Assembly (NCBI RefSeq): GCF_029625215.1
Contig: NZ_CP121197.1
Location: 2,542,001 to 2,606,000, forward strand
From: Aurantibacillus circumpalustris
Lineage (GTDB): Bacteria > Bacteroidota > Bacteroidia > B-17B0 > Aurantibacillaceae
Length of the DNA stretch: 64,000 bases
Direction of reading: 5' to 3'
The notes beneath the pieces are model-generated. The model had not been told where the DNA came from, ran no database searches, and saw nothing but the letters and a program-made list of their open reading frames with translations. Below are positions 19,201 to 29,100 of the stretch, in pieces. Numbering within the stretch: position 1 is the stretch's first letter; the number at the start of each line of letters is the position of its first letter. A program made the position numbers and the translations under genes.

Positions 19201-22200
19201 CCGGCGGCTGTTCCACAAACAATAACGCCTTCAGGAGCAGTAACTGTTTCTACTGGAGTAAATAGTTTTACAATTGATGCGCCAGCACAAGTAGCTCAAA
19301 CAATTACCCCACAAGGTATTGCAACGGTAACAAACGGAGTGAATTCAGCAACGGTAAATGTTCCGAATCCGACTTTAACGCTTAACAGTAATAGTTTGAG
19401 TATTAATGGAGGAAACACAATAGTCATTCCAGCGGCTGTTCCACAAACAATAACGCCTTCAGGAGCAGTAACTGTTTCTACTGGCGTAAATAGTTTTACA
19501 ATTGATGCGCCAGCACAAGTAGCGCAAACGATCACACCACAAGGTATCGCTACGGTTACTAACGGTTTGAACACCGCAACAGTAAATGTTCCGAACCCAA
19601 CGTTAACACTTAACAGTAATAGTTTAAGTATCAACGGAGGAAACACAATTGTCATTCCGGCGGCTGTTCCTCAAACGATCACACCACAGGGTATTGCTAC
19701 GGTTACGAATGGTGTGAACTCAGCAACGGTAAATGTTCCGAATCCGACTTTAACCCTCAACAGTAATAGTTTAAGTATTACCGGAGGAAACACAATTGTA
19801 ATTCCGGCAGCGATTCCACAAACAATCACGCCTTCAGGAGCAGTAACAGTTTCTACTGGTGTAAATAGTTTTACAATTGACGCACCAGCGCAAGTAGCGC
19901 AAACAATCACCCCGCAAGGTATTGCAACGGTAACAAACGGAGTGAATTCAGCAACGGTAAATGTTCCGAATCCGACTTTAACGCTTAACAGTAATAGTTT
20001 GAGTATTAATGGAGGAAACACAATAGTCATTCCAGCGGCTGTTCCACAAACAATAACGCCTTCAGGAGCAGTAACAGTTTCTACTGGTGTAAATAGCTTT
20101 ACAATTAACGCACCAGCACAAGTAGCGCAAACAATTACTCCACAAGGTATTACTACTGTGACAAACGGAGTAAACTCAGCAACAGTAAATGTTCCAAATC
20201 CGACTTTAACGCTCAACAGTAATAGCTTAAGTATTAACGGAGGAAATACAGTAGTCATTCCAGCAGCTGTTCCACAAACAATCACGCCTTCAGGAGCAGT
20301 AACAGTTTCTACTGGTGTAAATAGTTTTACAATTAATGCACCAGCCGCAATTCCACAAACCATAGTGCCTTCAGGGGCAGTAACAGTTACTAATGGCGTA
20401 AATAGTTTTACAATTAACGCACCTTCACAAGTAGCCCAAACAATCACTCCACAAGGTATTGCAAGTGTTACAAACGGAGTAAATACGTCAACGGTTAACG
20501 TTCCAGCACCTGCTCTAACAAGTTTAGGTAACAGTGTAACCATCACACAAGGAACGGTTATAAGCACAGCAACAGTTCCTGTTGCAACAACGTACACTAA
20601 CGGTACCGGCATTGGTATAACTTCCGGATCTATTATAACGAATACCTCACCTGATCTTCCTATAACGATTACAAGTGGAAGTAATGTTTCTATTACAAGT
20701 GCGTATCCGAATTTCACCCTTTCGACACCTTCTCAAGTGGCGCAAACAATTACACCGCAAGGTATTGCAACAGTTACAAACGGTGTAAATTCTGCAACAG
20801 TTAACGTTCCGAATCCAACTTTAACGCTTAATAGTAATAGTTTAAGTATTAACGGAGGAAATACGGTGGTGATTCCTGCAGCAATTCCACAAACCATAGT
20901 GCCTTCAGGGGCAGTAACAGTTACTAATGGTGTGAATAGTTTTACAATTAACGCACCTTCACAAGTAGCCCAAACAATCACTCCACAAGGTATTGCGAGT
21001 GTCACAAACGGAGTGAATACAGCAACGGTGAACGTTCCGGCTCCTGCTTTAACAAGTAATGGAAACAGTATAACAATAACACAAGGAACAGTTATTTCTA
21101 CAGCGACAGTTCCTGCTGCTACAACATACACTAACGGTACCGGTATTGGTATTACATCAGGTACAATCATAACGAACACCTCACCTGATCTTCCTATAAC
21201 GATTACAAGTGGAAGTAATGTTTCTGTTACAAGTGCTTATCCAAATTTCACTCTTTCTACACCATCTCAAGTAGCCCAAACAATTACGCCGCAAGGTATT
21301 GCTACGGTTACAAACGGTGTCAATTCTGCAACCATCAATGTTCCAACTCCGACTTTAACGCTTAACAGTAATAGTTTGAGTATTAACGGAGGAAATACGG
21401 TGGTGATTCCTGCTGCAATTCCGCAAACCATAGTGCCTTCAGGGGCAGTAACAGTTACGAATGGTGTGAATAGTTTTACAATTAACACACCTGCTGCAAT
21501 TCCGCAAACCATAGTACCTTCAGGGGCAGTAACAGTTACTAATGGTGTGAATAGTTTTACAATTAATTCCCCTGCACAAGTAGCACAAACAATTACGCCA
21601 CAGGGCATTGCGAGTGTTACAAACGGAGTAAATACGTCAACGGTTAACGTTCCAGCACCTGCTCTAACAAGTTCAGGAAACAGTGTAACAATTACTCAAG
21701 GAACTGTAGTGTCTACCGCGACGGTTCCTATTGCAACAACCTATACTAACGGAACCGGCATTGGTATAACTTCCGGATCTATTATAACGAATATCTCTCC
21801 AGATCTTCCTATAACGATTACAAGTGGAAGTAATGTTTCCGTAACAAGTGCGTATCCGAATTTCACACTTTCTACACCATCTCAAGTAGCCCAAACAATT
21901 ACGCCGCAAGGTATTGCGAGTGTTACAAATGGCGTTAATACAGCAACAGTTAATGTTCCAGCTCCTGGCTTAACAAGTTCAGGAAATAGTATAACCATCA
22001 CGCAAGGAACCGTAGTTTCTACAGCGACGGTTCCTGTTGTCACAACTTACACTAACGGTACGGGTATTGGTATCACATCAGGTACGATCATAACGAATAC
22101 TTCGCCAGATCTTCCTATTACCATTACAAGTGGAAGTAATATTTCTGTTACAAGTGCGTATCCGAATTTCACAATTTCTACGCCTTCTCAAATTACCTAC

Positions 22201-25200
22201 ACAAACGGAACCGGAATAAGCATTACCTCAGGTTCAATTATCACGAATACTTCTCCTAATATCACGCCAACCATTGCTGTTACAACAACAGCTGCGGCTG
22301 GAGCTTCGGTTAGTAGTTCAGGAAGTTCGTTTAGCATCAATGTGCCGGCTCCGACTTTTACGAATTCGGGTCCTGCAACCATATCAGGTGCATACCCTAA
22401 TTTTACTATTAATTCGGCTTCGGCAAATACTTGGTCTTTGGGTGGTAATGCTGGTACAACAGCTGGTACCGATTTTCTTGGTACTAGCGATTCACAACCA
22501 TTAATTTTTAGAACAAACAACGTGGAACGCGTACGAATTTTATCATCAGGTAATGTTGGCATCGGAACAAATGCGCCATCAGCTTTGTTACAAGTGGCAG
22601 GAACTGCAACAACCGCTTCAAATATTCTTTGGGTAAGTAATACAAATGCCAGTTCGGGAGGCGGTGCCTTAGCTGTTACCTCAAATGGAATTGTGACTGC
22701 TGATATTCAAAATACAAATGCTTCTGGTATTGGAATTAATGCCATTACCACAGGTGTAGCAATAAGTGCTCAAAACACAAACCTACAGCCGAGTATTTAT
22801 GCTTCGAACTCCAATGTAAGTACTGGCGCTTACGCTGGATATTTCGAAGGTGGTTTAAGAGCTATTGCAAAAAATAACGCCAGTGCAATGGCTTTTAGAG
22901 CGCAGGTTTTTGGTGGAGCAACTGATATTTTAGTTGCTGGCAATAATGGTAGAGTAGGTATTAACACTTCATTGCCATCTGCTACTTTGCACGTTCTAGG
23001 TACTTTTAGATTGGAAGATGGAACACAAGCAGCAGGAAACGTCTTAACGTCTGATGGTTCAGGTAATGCTTCATGGCAAAGTGCTACTGGTCAAAACTGG
23101 GGTTTGGCAGGTAATGCAGCAACAACAGCTACAAATTATATTGGAACGAGCGATAATGTGGCTCTTAATTTTAGGGTTAATAATCAAAGAGCGGGTAGAA
23201 TTGACCAAACTTTACAGAACGTGTCTTTTGGTTATTTGAGTGCAAATGCAAATACGACTGGTTCAAATAATATAGCTCTTGGAGGAGATGCACTACTTAA
23301 TAATACGAGTGCAAGCAGAAACATTGCAATTGGTGTAGGTGCTCTACGCTCTCAATCATACAGTGCGGGAACATGGAATAGTGAAAATACAGCGGTTGGT
23401 TATGAAGCACTTTATTCGAATCAACCAACCAGCACATCTAACGGTAATCAAAATACCGCATTAGGTACTTATGCTTTACGTGCTAATACAACTGGTAACT
23501 ATAATGCCGCTGGCGGACATGGTGCTTTATACACTAATACCACAGGTCAGGCAAATACGGCTTTCGGTTACAATTCATTGTCATCGAATGTGGGAAGTAG
23601 TTTTAATACATCTGTTGGTTACTATGGTCTTTCTGCCAATACGAGCGGTCAAAATAATACATCAGTGGGTTATCAGTCCGGTGATGCTAATACTACAGGT
23701 TCTAACAATACATTTATCGGTTTTAATGCAGATGCATCAACTGGTCTATTAACAAACGTGACAGCCATTGGAGCTAACGCAACAGCAACTGCAAGCAGCA
23801 GAGTAAAACTTGGTAGCGGGGCAAGTGTTGAATTTGATTTAGCTTTAATGCCAGCAGGAAACGCTGGTACTGCTGGTCAAATCTTATCATCTTCTGGAGC
23901 TGGATTAGCGCCAGTTTGGACAAGCGCCACCGGATCTAATTGGGGATTATTAGGAAACGCGGGAACCAGTACAGTTACTAATTTTATTGGAACAACAGAC
24001 TTTGTGGCGCTTAATTTCAGAGTGAATAATCAAAAAGCAGCACTTATCGACCACGTTGGATATAATACATTTTTTGGATTTCAAAGTGGGAACGTGAACG
24101 CGGCGAACAACAATACTGGTTTTGGAGCTTTTGCGCTTGGAGCAACTACAACAGGTAACCTTAACGTGGCCATTGGTCATAACGCTATGTTCAGTAATAC
24201 TACTGGAAGCCAAAACACAGCACTGGGCCGCGATGCGGGCTATTCAAGCACAGGAGCCGGTAACGTTTTTATTGGTTATAGAGCGGGTTATTTTGAAACT
24301 GGATCAAATAAACTATACATATCAAATTCGACAACGAGCTTAACGCCTTTAATTTACGGTGATTTTACCGCTAACCGGGTTGGTATTAATACAGCAAATC
24401 CTACTGAAAACCTGCAGGTAGAGAGTAATACGAGTACAGCACTTTCCGTTATATCAGCATCTACTACTAGTTCAAGTCTCTATTTCGGTTATCCGTTGCT
24501 TCATCCAAACGGCGTTATACGTTATGACAATTCCACAAACTCGATGAATTTCTGGACCAATAACACATCTAATCGCATGGTTATATTGAATACTGGAAAT
24601 GTAGGTGTAGGTACTGCCGCTCCAGCCGAAGAACTGCAGGTGACAGGAACGGATGCAAGTGTTTTAAGTTCTGGTATTTTTCTTAAAATTAACAATAGGG
24701 CTACAGGTACCAATGCTGTATCTTCAGGTTTAACATTCGGAACTTACAATGATGATTTAACAGGAACTAAAGGAGGCATCTTTTTTAGAAGAACAGGCGG
24801 CTTTGGAGTTGGTGATTTACTTTTTAGTGTGAACAATACTGCCGATGCTTCAAATGTTGATGCCTCTGATCCATTTATTGCAATGATTGTTAAAAGTAGC
24901 GGTAATGTAGGAATTGGCACAACTTCACCAGGATCGACCCGTTTATTTTTAAATATTCCTTCAACGGATGGTGTAAATTATACAGGTTTAAATGTTACAA
25001 ACAATTATACTGGTACTACCACTAAATATGGTATTGATGTAAATGTTGATGGAGCAGGAAGTGGATCTAAGTATGGTATTAGCTCGTCTGTGGTTGGATT
25101 AGCAGGAGATGCAAGTGCAAATTATGGTTACCAAGTTGCCATGACTCCAAATGGTACTGGATCCATTTATGCTAATTTAACTCAAATATCAGCAGTAGGA

Positions 25201-26100
25201 ACTGGTGTTAGATATGGAAATTACACTTCCGTTGCGAGTAATCTTGCAAATACCTTTGCTACTTATGGGCATCGTATCATAATGTCAGGTACTAATGCTA
25301 CTGCTATAAAAAATGGTATTTACATTACTGGAGAAGATCAGAATTATTTTTCTAATAATGTGGGAATAGGAATTGCTTCACCAACAAAGAGGTTACATGT
25401 TTTGGAAAATATCGCTGCTGCTGATGCAATTTATGGTGAAAATAATTATTCTGGGACTTCTGACGGAACCGGTGTGCATGGATATGCGATAAACAATCCT
25501 GGATATGGACGTGGGGGTTGGCTTGAAGGTGGTTATATGGGGGTTTATGCTTTTGGTAACTCCTCATCATATACTGGTAGTGCCTATGGCGTATATGCAA
25601 ATGCTAATGGAACAGCGGGTACGCGTTATGGGATTTATACTACAGCCTCCGGAGGTACTACAAATTATGCAGCGTATTTTAGTGGTAACATAAGCGGCAC
25701 AGGAGTAAACTCATACGCGTCTGACAGAAAATTTAAAGAAAATATTCAGCCAATTCAAGGCGCACTTGACAAACTTCTTCTAGTGCAACCAAAAACGTAC
25801 ACTATGAAAAAAGATCAATATAGTTTTATGAATTTTCCAGATGGTGTTCAGACCGGATTAATTGCTCAAGAGCTTGAAACTGTATTTCCTGAATTAGTAA
25901 CAAATGAGATTCATCCAGGGCCGGTTAACGAAAGTACCGGTAGACCTAGCGGAGAACCTGTGACTTATAAAGGCGTAAACTATATGGGTTTAACCCCAGT
26001 AATGATTCAAGCAATTAAGGAACAGCAGGCTCAAATTGAAGAAATGAAAAAACAACTAATTGAGCAACAAAAAGAAATTGAGGCACTAAAAAATAAATAA
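16219..26100 (+). CDS. Fibre protein 2: giant repetitive fibre with YadA-like head repeats and Peptidase_S74 C-terminus
   Basis: A 3293-residue secreted protein. Signal peptide at residues 1-24 (ATG at 16228 is an alternative start). The shared N-terminal domain covers about 25-137. The repeat array (residues 280-1991) is described separately. A shaft region (NVGIGTNAPSALLQVAG and similar) follows. YadA-like head repeats of about 14-23 residues (NTTGSNNIALGGDAL, NTAVGYEALYSN) lie at about 2336-2511 and 2615-2695. The C-terminus is a Peptidase_S74 intramolecular chaperone from about 3165 (SDRKFKENIQPIQ ... GLIAQELETVFPELV), then a terminal coiled coil (EEMKKQLIEQQKEIEALK). By family knowledge S74 domains help trimerise beta-helical fibres and may cut themselves off, which suggests that this protein forms a homotrimeric fibre. 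It sits 33 bases after fibre 1. Confidence 0.88.
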   Translation: MKIMSKIVLLLLSFQLITIGLIAQTPQMINYQGVARDANGAVLANKNIGIRFEFHQGSVSSPTVFAEEQNLTTNNLGLFSTQIGKVNTTGLGLINWEAGDLFLQIGIDILGGTSYVNLGNPQQLVSVPFAMQAQNVPASYAGNILTVGKQSFTLSSSTSTIDIQAGTNVTVNGTSPNYTISSTPTLNLSAPNTLSISGGNTVDITQTVSLNGNVLSVGPSSNSVTIPSASNASVVSSGIVTTTTLAPNSYSINVPNPTLTLNSNSLSINGGNTVVIPAAVPQTITPQGIATVTNGVNSATVNVPNPTLTINSNSLSINGGNTVVIPAAVPQTITPQGIATVTNGVNSATVNVPNPTLTINSNSLSINGGNTVVIPAAVPQTITPQGIATVTNGLNTATVNVPNPTLTINSNSLSINGGNTVVIPAAVPQTITPQGIATVTNGVNSATVNVPNPTLTINSNSLSINGGNTVVIPAAVPQTITPQGIATVTNGVNSATVNVPNPTLTINSNSLSINGGNTVVIPAAVPQTITPQGIATVTNGVNSATVNVPNPTLTINSNSLSINGGNTVVIPAAVPQTITPQGIATVTNGVNSATVNVPNPTLTLNSNSLSINGGNTIVIPAAVPQTITPSGAVTVSTGVNSFTIDAPAQVAQTITPQGIATVTNGVNSATVNVPNPTLTLNSNSLSINGGNTIVIPAAVPQTITPQGIATVTNGVNSATVNVPNPTLTLNSNSLSINGGNTIVIPAAVPQTITPSGAVTVSTGVNSFTIDAPAQVAQTITPQGIATVTNGLNTATVNVPNPTLTLNSNSLSINGGNTIVIPAAVPQTITPQGIATVTNGVNSATVNVPNPTLTLNSNSLSITGGNTIVIPAAIPQTITPSGAVTVSTGVNSFTIDAPAQVAQTITPQGIATVTNGVNSATVNVPNPTLTINSNSLSINGGNTVVIPAAVPQTITPQGIATVTNGVNSATVNVPNPTLTLNSNSLSINGGNTVVIPAAVPQTITPSGAVTVSTGVNSFTIDAPAQVAQTITPQGIATVTNGVNSATVNVPNPTLTLNSNSLSINGGNTIVIPAAVPQTITPSGAVTVSTGVNSFTIDAPAQVAQTITPQGIATVTNGLNTATVNVPNPTLTLNSNSLSINGGNTIVIPAAVPQTITPQGIATVTNGVNSATVNVPNPTLTLNSNSLSITGGNTIVIPAAIPQTITPSGAVTVSTGVNSFTIDAPAQVAQTITPQGIATVTNGVNSATVNVPNPTLTLNSNSLSINGGNTIVIPAAVPQTITPSGAVTVSTGVNSFTINAPAQVAQTITPQGITTVTNGVNSATVNVPNPTLTLNSNSLSINGGNTVVIPAAVPQTITPSGAVTVSTGVNSFTINAPAAIPQTIVPSGAVTVTNGVNSFTINAPSQVAQTITPQGIASVTNGVNTSTVNVPAPALTSLGNSVTITQGTVISTATVPVATTYTNGTGIGITSGSIITNTSPDLPITITSGSNVSITSAYPNFTLSTPSQVAQTITPQGIATVTNGVNSATVNVPNPTLTLNSNSLSINGGNTVVIPAAIPQTIVPSGAVTVTNGVNSFTINAPSQVAQTITPQGIASVTNGVNTATVNVPAPALTSNGNSITITQGTVISTATVPAATTYTNGTGIGITSGTIITNTSPDLPITITSGSNVSVTSAYPNFTLSTPSQVAQTITPQGIATVTNGVNSATINVPTPTLTLNSNSLSINGGNTVVIPAAIPQTIVPSGAVTVTNGVNSFTINTPAAIPQTIVPSGAVTVTNGVNSFTINSPAQVAQTITPQGIASVTNGVNTSTVNVPAPALTSSGNSVTITQGTVVSTATVPIATTYTNGTGIGITSGSIITNISPDLPITITSGSNVSVTSAYPNFTLSTPSQVAQTITPQGIASVTNGVNTATVNVPAPGLTSSGNSITITQGTVVSTATVPVVTTYTNGTGIGITSGTIITNTSPDLPITITSGSNISVTSAYPNFTISTPSQITYTNGTGISITSGSIITNTSPNITPTIAVTTTAAAGASVSSSGSSFSINVPAPTFTNSGPATISGAYPNFTINSASANTWSLGGNAGTTAGTDFLGTSDSQPLIFRTNNVERVRILSSGNVGIGTNAPSALLQVAGTATTASNILWVSNTNASSGGGALAVTSNGIVTADIQNTNASGIGINAITTGVAISAQNTNLQPSIYASNSNVSTGAYAGYFEGGLRAIAKNNASAMAFRAQVFGGATDILVAGNNGRVGINTSLPSATLHVLGTFRLEDGTQAAGNVLTSDGSGNASWQSATGQNWGLAGNAATTATNYIGTSDNVALNFRVNNQRAGRIDQTLQNVSFGYLSANANTTGSNNIALGGDALLNNTSASRNIAIGVGALRSQSYSAGTWNSENTAVGYEALYSNQPTSTSNGNQNTALGTYALRANTTGNYNAAGGHGALYTNTTGQANTAFGYNSLSSNVGSSFNTSVGYYGLSANTSGQNNTSVGYQSGDANTTGSNNTFIGFNADASTGLLTNVTAIGANATATASSRVKLGSGASVEFDLALMPAGNAGTAGQILSSSGAGLAPVWTSATGSNWGLLGNAGTSTVTNFIGTTDFVALNFRVNNQKAALIDHVGYNTFFGFQSGNVNAANNNTGFGAFALGATTTGNLNVAIGHNAMFSNTTGSQNTALGRDAGYSSTGAGNVFIGYRAGYFETGSNKLYISNSTTSLTPLIYGDFTANRVGINTANPTENLQVESNTSTALSVISASTTSSSLYFGYPLLHPNGVIRYDNSTNSMNFWTNNTSNRMVILNTGNVGVGTAAPAEELQVTGTDASVLSSGIFLKINNRATGTNAVSSGLTFGTYNDDLTGTKGGIFFRRTGGFGVGDLLFSVNNTADASNVDASDPFIAMIVKSSGNVGIGTTSPGSTRLFLNIPSTDGVNYTGLNVTNNYTGTTTKYGIDVNVDGAGSGSKYGISSSVVGLAGDASANYGYQVAMTPNGTGSIYANLTQISAVGTGVRYGNYTSVASNLANTFATYGHRIIMSGTNATAIKNGIYITGEDQNYFSNNVGIGIASPTKRLHVLENIAAADAIYGENNYSGTSDGTGVHGYAINNPGYGRGGWLEGGYMGVYAFGNSSSYTGSAYGVYANANGTAGTRYGIYTTASGGTTNYAAYFSGNISGTGVNSYASDRKFKENIQPIQGALDKLLLVQPKTYTMKKDQYSFMNFPDGVQTGLIAQELETVFPELVTNEIHPGPVNESTGRPSGEPVTYKGVNYMGLTPVMIQAIKEQQAQIEEMKKQLIEQQKEIEALKNK
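17056..22191 (+). repeat. In-frame modular tandem array inside fibre 2
   Basis: Three unit types tile 5136 bp with no gap: twenty 147-bp units (49 residues), twelve 81-bp units (27 residues) and four 306-bp units (102 residues). All begin with a 27-residue A module of the form xxQTIxPxGxxxVxxGVN. The 49-residue unit is A plus a 22-residue B module (TLTLNSNSLSINGGNT and on). The 102-residue unit is A plus a 75-residue C module containing TTYTNGTGIGITSG. Order: seven 147-bp units (17056-18084), a mixed 81/147 zone (18085-20430), then a zone with 306-bp units (20431-22191). Unit starts were checked by reading. DNA identity between copies is very high. Confidence 0.95.
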
Positions 26101-26146
26101 TATTTATGGCACGGTTCTAAAAGTTAATACTAATAAACCTAATCAT

Positions 26147-29100
26147 ATGAGAAAATTAAAAAATAGAAGTTTAAGAAAATTAGTTTTCTTGTCTTTGCAT
26201 TTAATTTCGGTAGGAATATTCGCGCAATCACCTTACTTTATAAATTATCAAGGAACAGCGCGCTTGGCAGATGGCACGCCATTAGAAAGCAGAACAATCA
26301 GAATTCAATTCAGTATCCGGCAAACAAGTAGCAGCGGAAGTATAATTGCTACAGAAACACAACAACTTCAGACGAATGCATTAGGATTATTTTCAACGCA
26401 GATTGGAAAAACAGCAAACCTTGCTAATATCAACTGGCAGGGGAATGCTCACTTTTTAGAAGTAGGAATTGACACGTCTGGAGGAAGTAATTTTGTGATT
26501 CTAGGTGCTCAGCAAATGGTAAGTGTGCCTTATGCTATGCATGCCAATTCTGTACCTTCTTCATATATCGATAATATTTTAAGTATTGGGGACAACAGTT
26601 ATGCACTTTCTCCAACAGTTGCGATTGTTCCAAACACGAGCATAACGGTTTCTGGTCTGGGCACTGTAACAAGTGTCGGTACAAATACATTTGATATTAA
26701 TATTCCAACGCCAACCTTTAGTAATACAGGACAAGCCATTATTACGGGTACTTACCCTGACTTTATTGTAAATACACCTACGGTGCCTGCGGCTATTACT
26801 CCGAGTATTACCCTTACAAATACAGCCTCACTTGCATCTACTGTGACAAGCTCTGGAAGCTCTTTTAGTTTAAATATACCACCCCCAACATTTTCAAATA
26901 CAAATCAAACGATCATTACGGGTACTTATCCAACCTTTTTTGTAAATACACCTACTGTTGGAGCAACACCAAATACAACTATTACGCCTTCGGGCTTAGT
27001 GACTGTGTCTAATCTGGTTACAAATTCTTTTGTGGTCGGCGTACCGCCACCAACCCTAGCAATTGCAAGCGGAAGTATCAGTATAACTGGTGGTAACAGT
27101 GTTCCATTACCTGCACAAACATCGGTATCGGTGGCAGGAATAGCGACACTTAATACATCAGGATCAAATTATACTGTCGGCGTACCAGCACCAACCTTAG
27201 CGATTGCAAGTGGTAGTATCAGTATAACCGGAGGTAATAGTGTTCCTTTACCAACTACACCAACAGTATCGGCGGCTGGTATAGCAACAGTTTCGGCGGG
27301 ACCAAATTATCTGGTAGGAGTTCCAGCACCAACTTTAGCGATTGCAAGTGGTAGTATCAGTATCACCGGAGGTAATAGTGTTCCTTTACCAACTACACCA
27401 ACAGTATCGGCGGCAGGTATAGCAACAGTTTCGGCAGGACCAAATTATCTGGTAGGAGTTCCAGCTCCAACTTTGGCGATTGCAAGTGGTAGTATCAGTA
27501 TAACAGGAGGTAATAGTGTTCCTTTACCAACTACGCCAACAGTATCAGCAGCAGGTATAGCAACAGTATCCGCAGGACCAAATTACTTAGTTGGCGTACA
27601 AGCACCGGTGTTTACAAACGCTAGTCAAAATATTATTTCAGGAGCTTATCCAGCGTATACTGTAAATACGCCTACAATAGCAAACACAAGTATTGCATTA
27701 ACAGCTACAGCTGCTGCTGGCCCTTCGCTTTCAACAAGCGGCACTAATTCTTTTAATATCAATATTCCACCTACAACCGCATGGTCTTTATTAGGAAATG
27801 CTACAACAAACCCGGCAACAAATTATATAGGAACAAGTGACGCTCAACCATTAATCTTCCGTTCAAATGCGACTGAGGCCATGCGAATATTGGCAAATGG
27901 ATATGTAGGCATTGGTACCCCTACACCAGGGCACAGATTAATTGTTTCAGGTACTGAAGGTGAATTTCAAGTCCATCCATATTTTAACGGACCAGGGGCC
28001 ACAGCTTTAATGGCATCATTAGTCAATAGCAATTCCAGAGGCCCTCAATTTCGCTTTCAGAGTTCTGGTGCTGGTTCACTATTTTATGATATTGGGAAGG
28101 ATGCGAATGGTAATTTTGTGATTGAAAATTCAGGAGATGTACCCGTACTCACCATTAACCAAACTGCTGCTATTGGTGTTGGAAGCACAGCAAATTATGG
28201 AACTGCAGGGCAAGTGCTCACTTCTTCAGGCTCAGCTGCAGCGCCAATTTGGACAATAGTTTCCGCAGTTAACTCATGGTCACTTGGTGGAAATACGGCG
28301 ACAACACCAAGTCTTAATTTTATTGGCACAACCGACAATAATGCTTTAAATTTCAGAGTAAATAATCAAAAAGCAGGTAGTATTAATCAAACGCTTTTTA
28401 ATGCGTCCTTTGGTCATCAAAGTTTAAATGCTGTAACAACAGGAAGTGGAAACATAGCTTTTGGCTCAGGAGCATTGCAGAATTTAACTACAGGTTCAAG
28501 AAATGTGGCATTGGGTTATTCCGCCTTGAGTCTTAATAACTCTATAAATAATATTGCTATTGGAGCTTCTGCTTTGGCGGCTAATACAAGTGGAAATTCA
28601 AACGTAGCTATCGGTTTATCTGCCATGGGTAGTAACGCCGCTGGCAATTACAACACGGCTGTTGGTCACGCTGCTGGTCAACTGAATAGCGGTTTTCAGA
28701 ATGTATTTTTAGGTTATTCGTCGGGTGCCCAAAGCATCGGAACAGGAAATGTGTTTTTGGGTTACCAATCTGGATTCTATGAAACGGGAAATGATAAACT
28801 CTATATTGCTAATTCAACTACAAGTGTTTCACCTTTAATATACGGAGATTTTTCGAGCGGCAATGTTAGTATCGGAACCTCCAATGCACATGCACCGTTG
28901 CAATTCTCAAATGGAATTCAAAGTAGAAAAATTGTGTTATGGGAAGGTGCCAACAATGACCATCAATTCTATGGGCTTGGTATAGATAATTCTGTTTTTC
29001 GTTATCAGGTCGACGTGACAAATGCTGACCATGTTTTCTATGCAGGTACAAGCGCAACCACTAGTAATGAGTTATTTAGGATAAAAGGAAATGGATACTT

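Noticed and set aside
16965-21909. Long minus-strand open frames (up to about 350 codons) opposite fibre 2
   Set aside because: They mirror the coding repeats: each unit lacks stops in that frame, so the frame stays open by repetition. The translations are repeats of one hydrophobic phrase with no start signals.
17056-22191. Regular repeats that could be mistaken for a CRISPR array or satellite DNA
   Set aside because: Units are 81, 147 and 306 bp, keep one reading frame throughout, and have no unique spacers.
22197-23752. Several 60-120-codon frames on both strands in the shaft and head region of fibre 2
   Set aside because: They are shadows of the low-complexity Thr/Ser/Asn/Gly-rich coding frame, with no signal peptide, motif or independent start.
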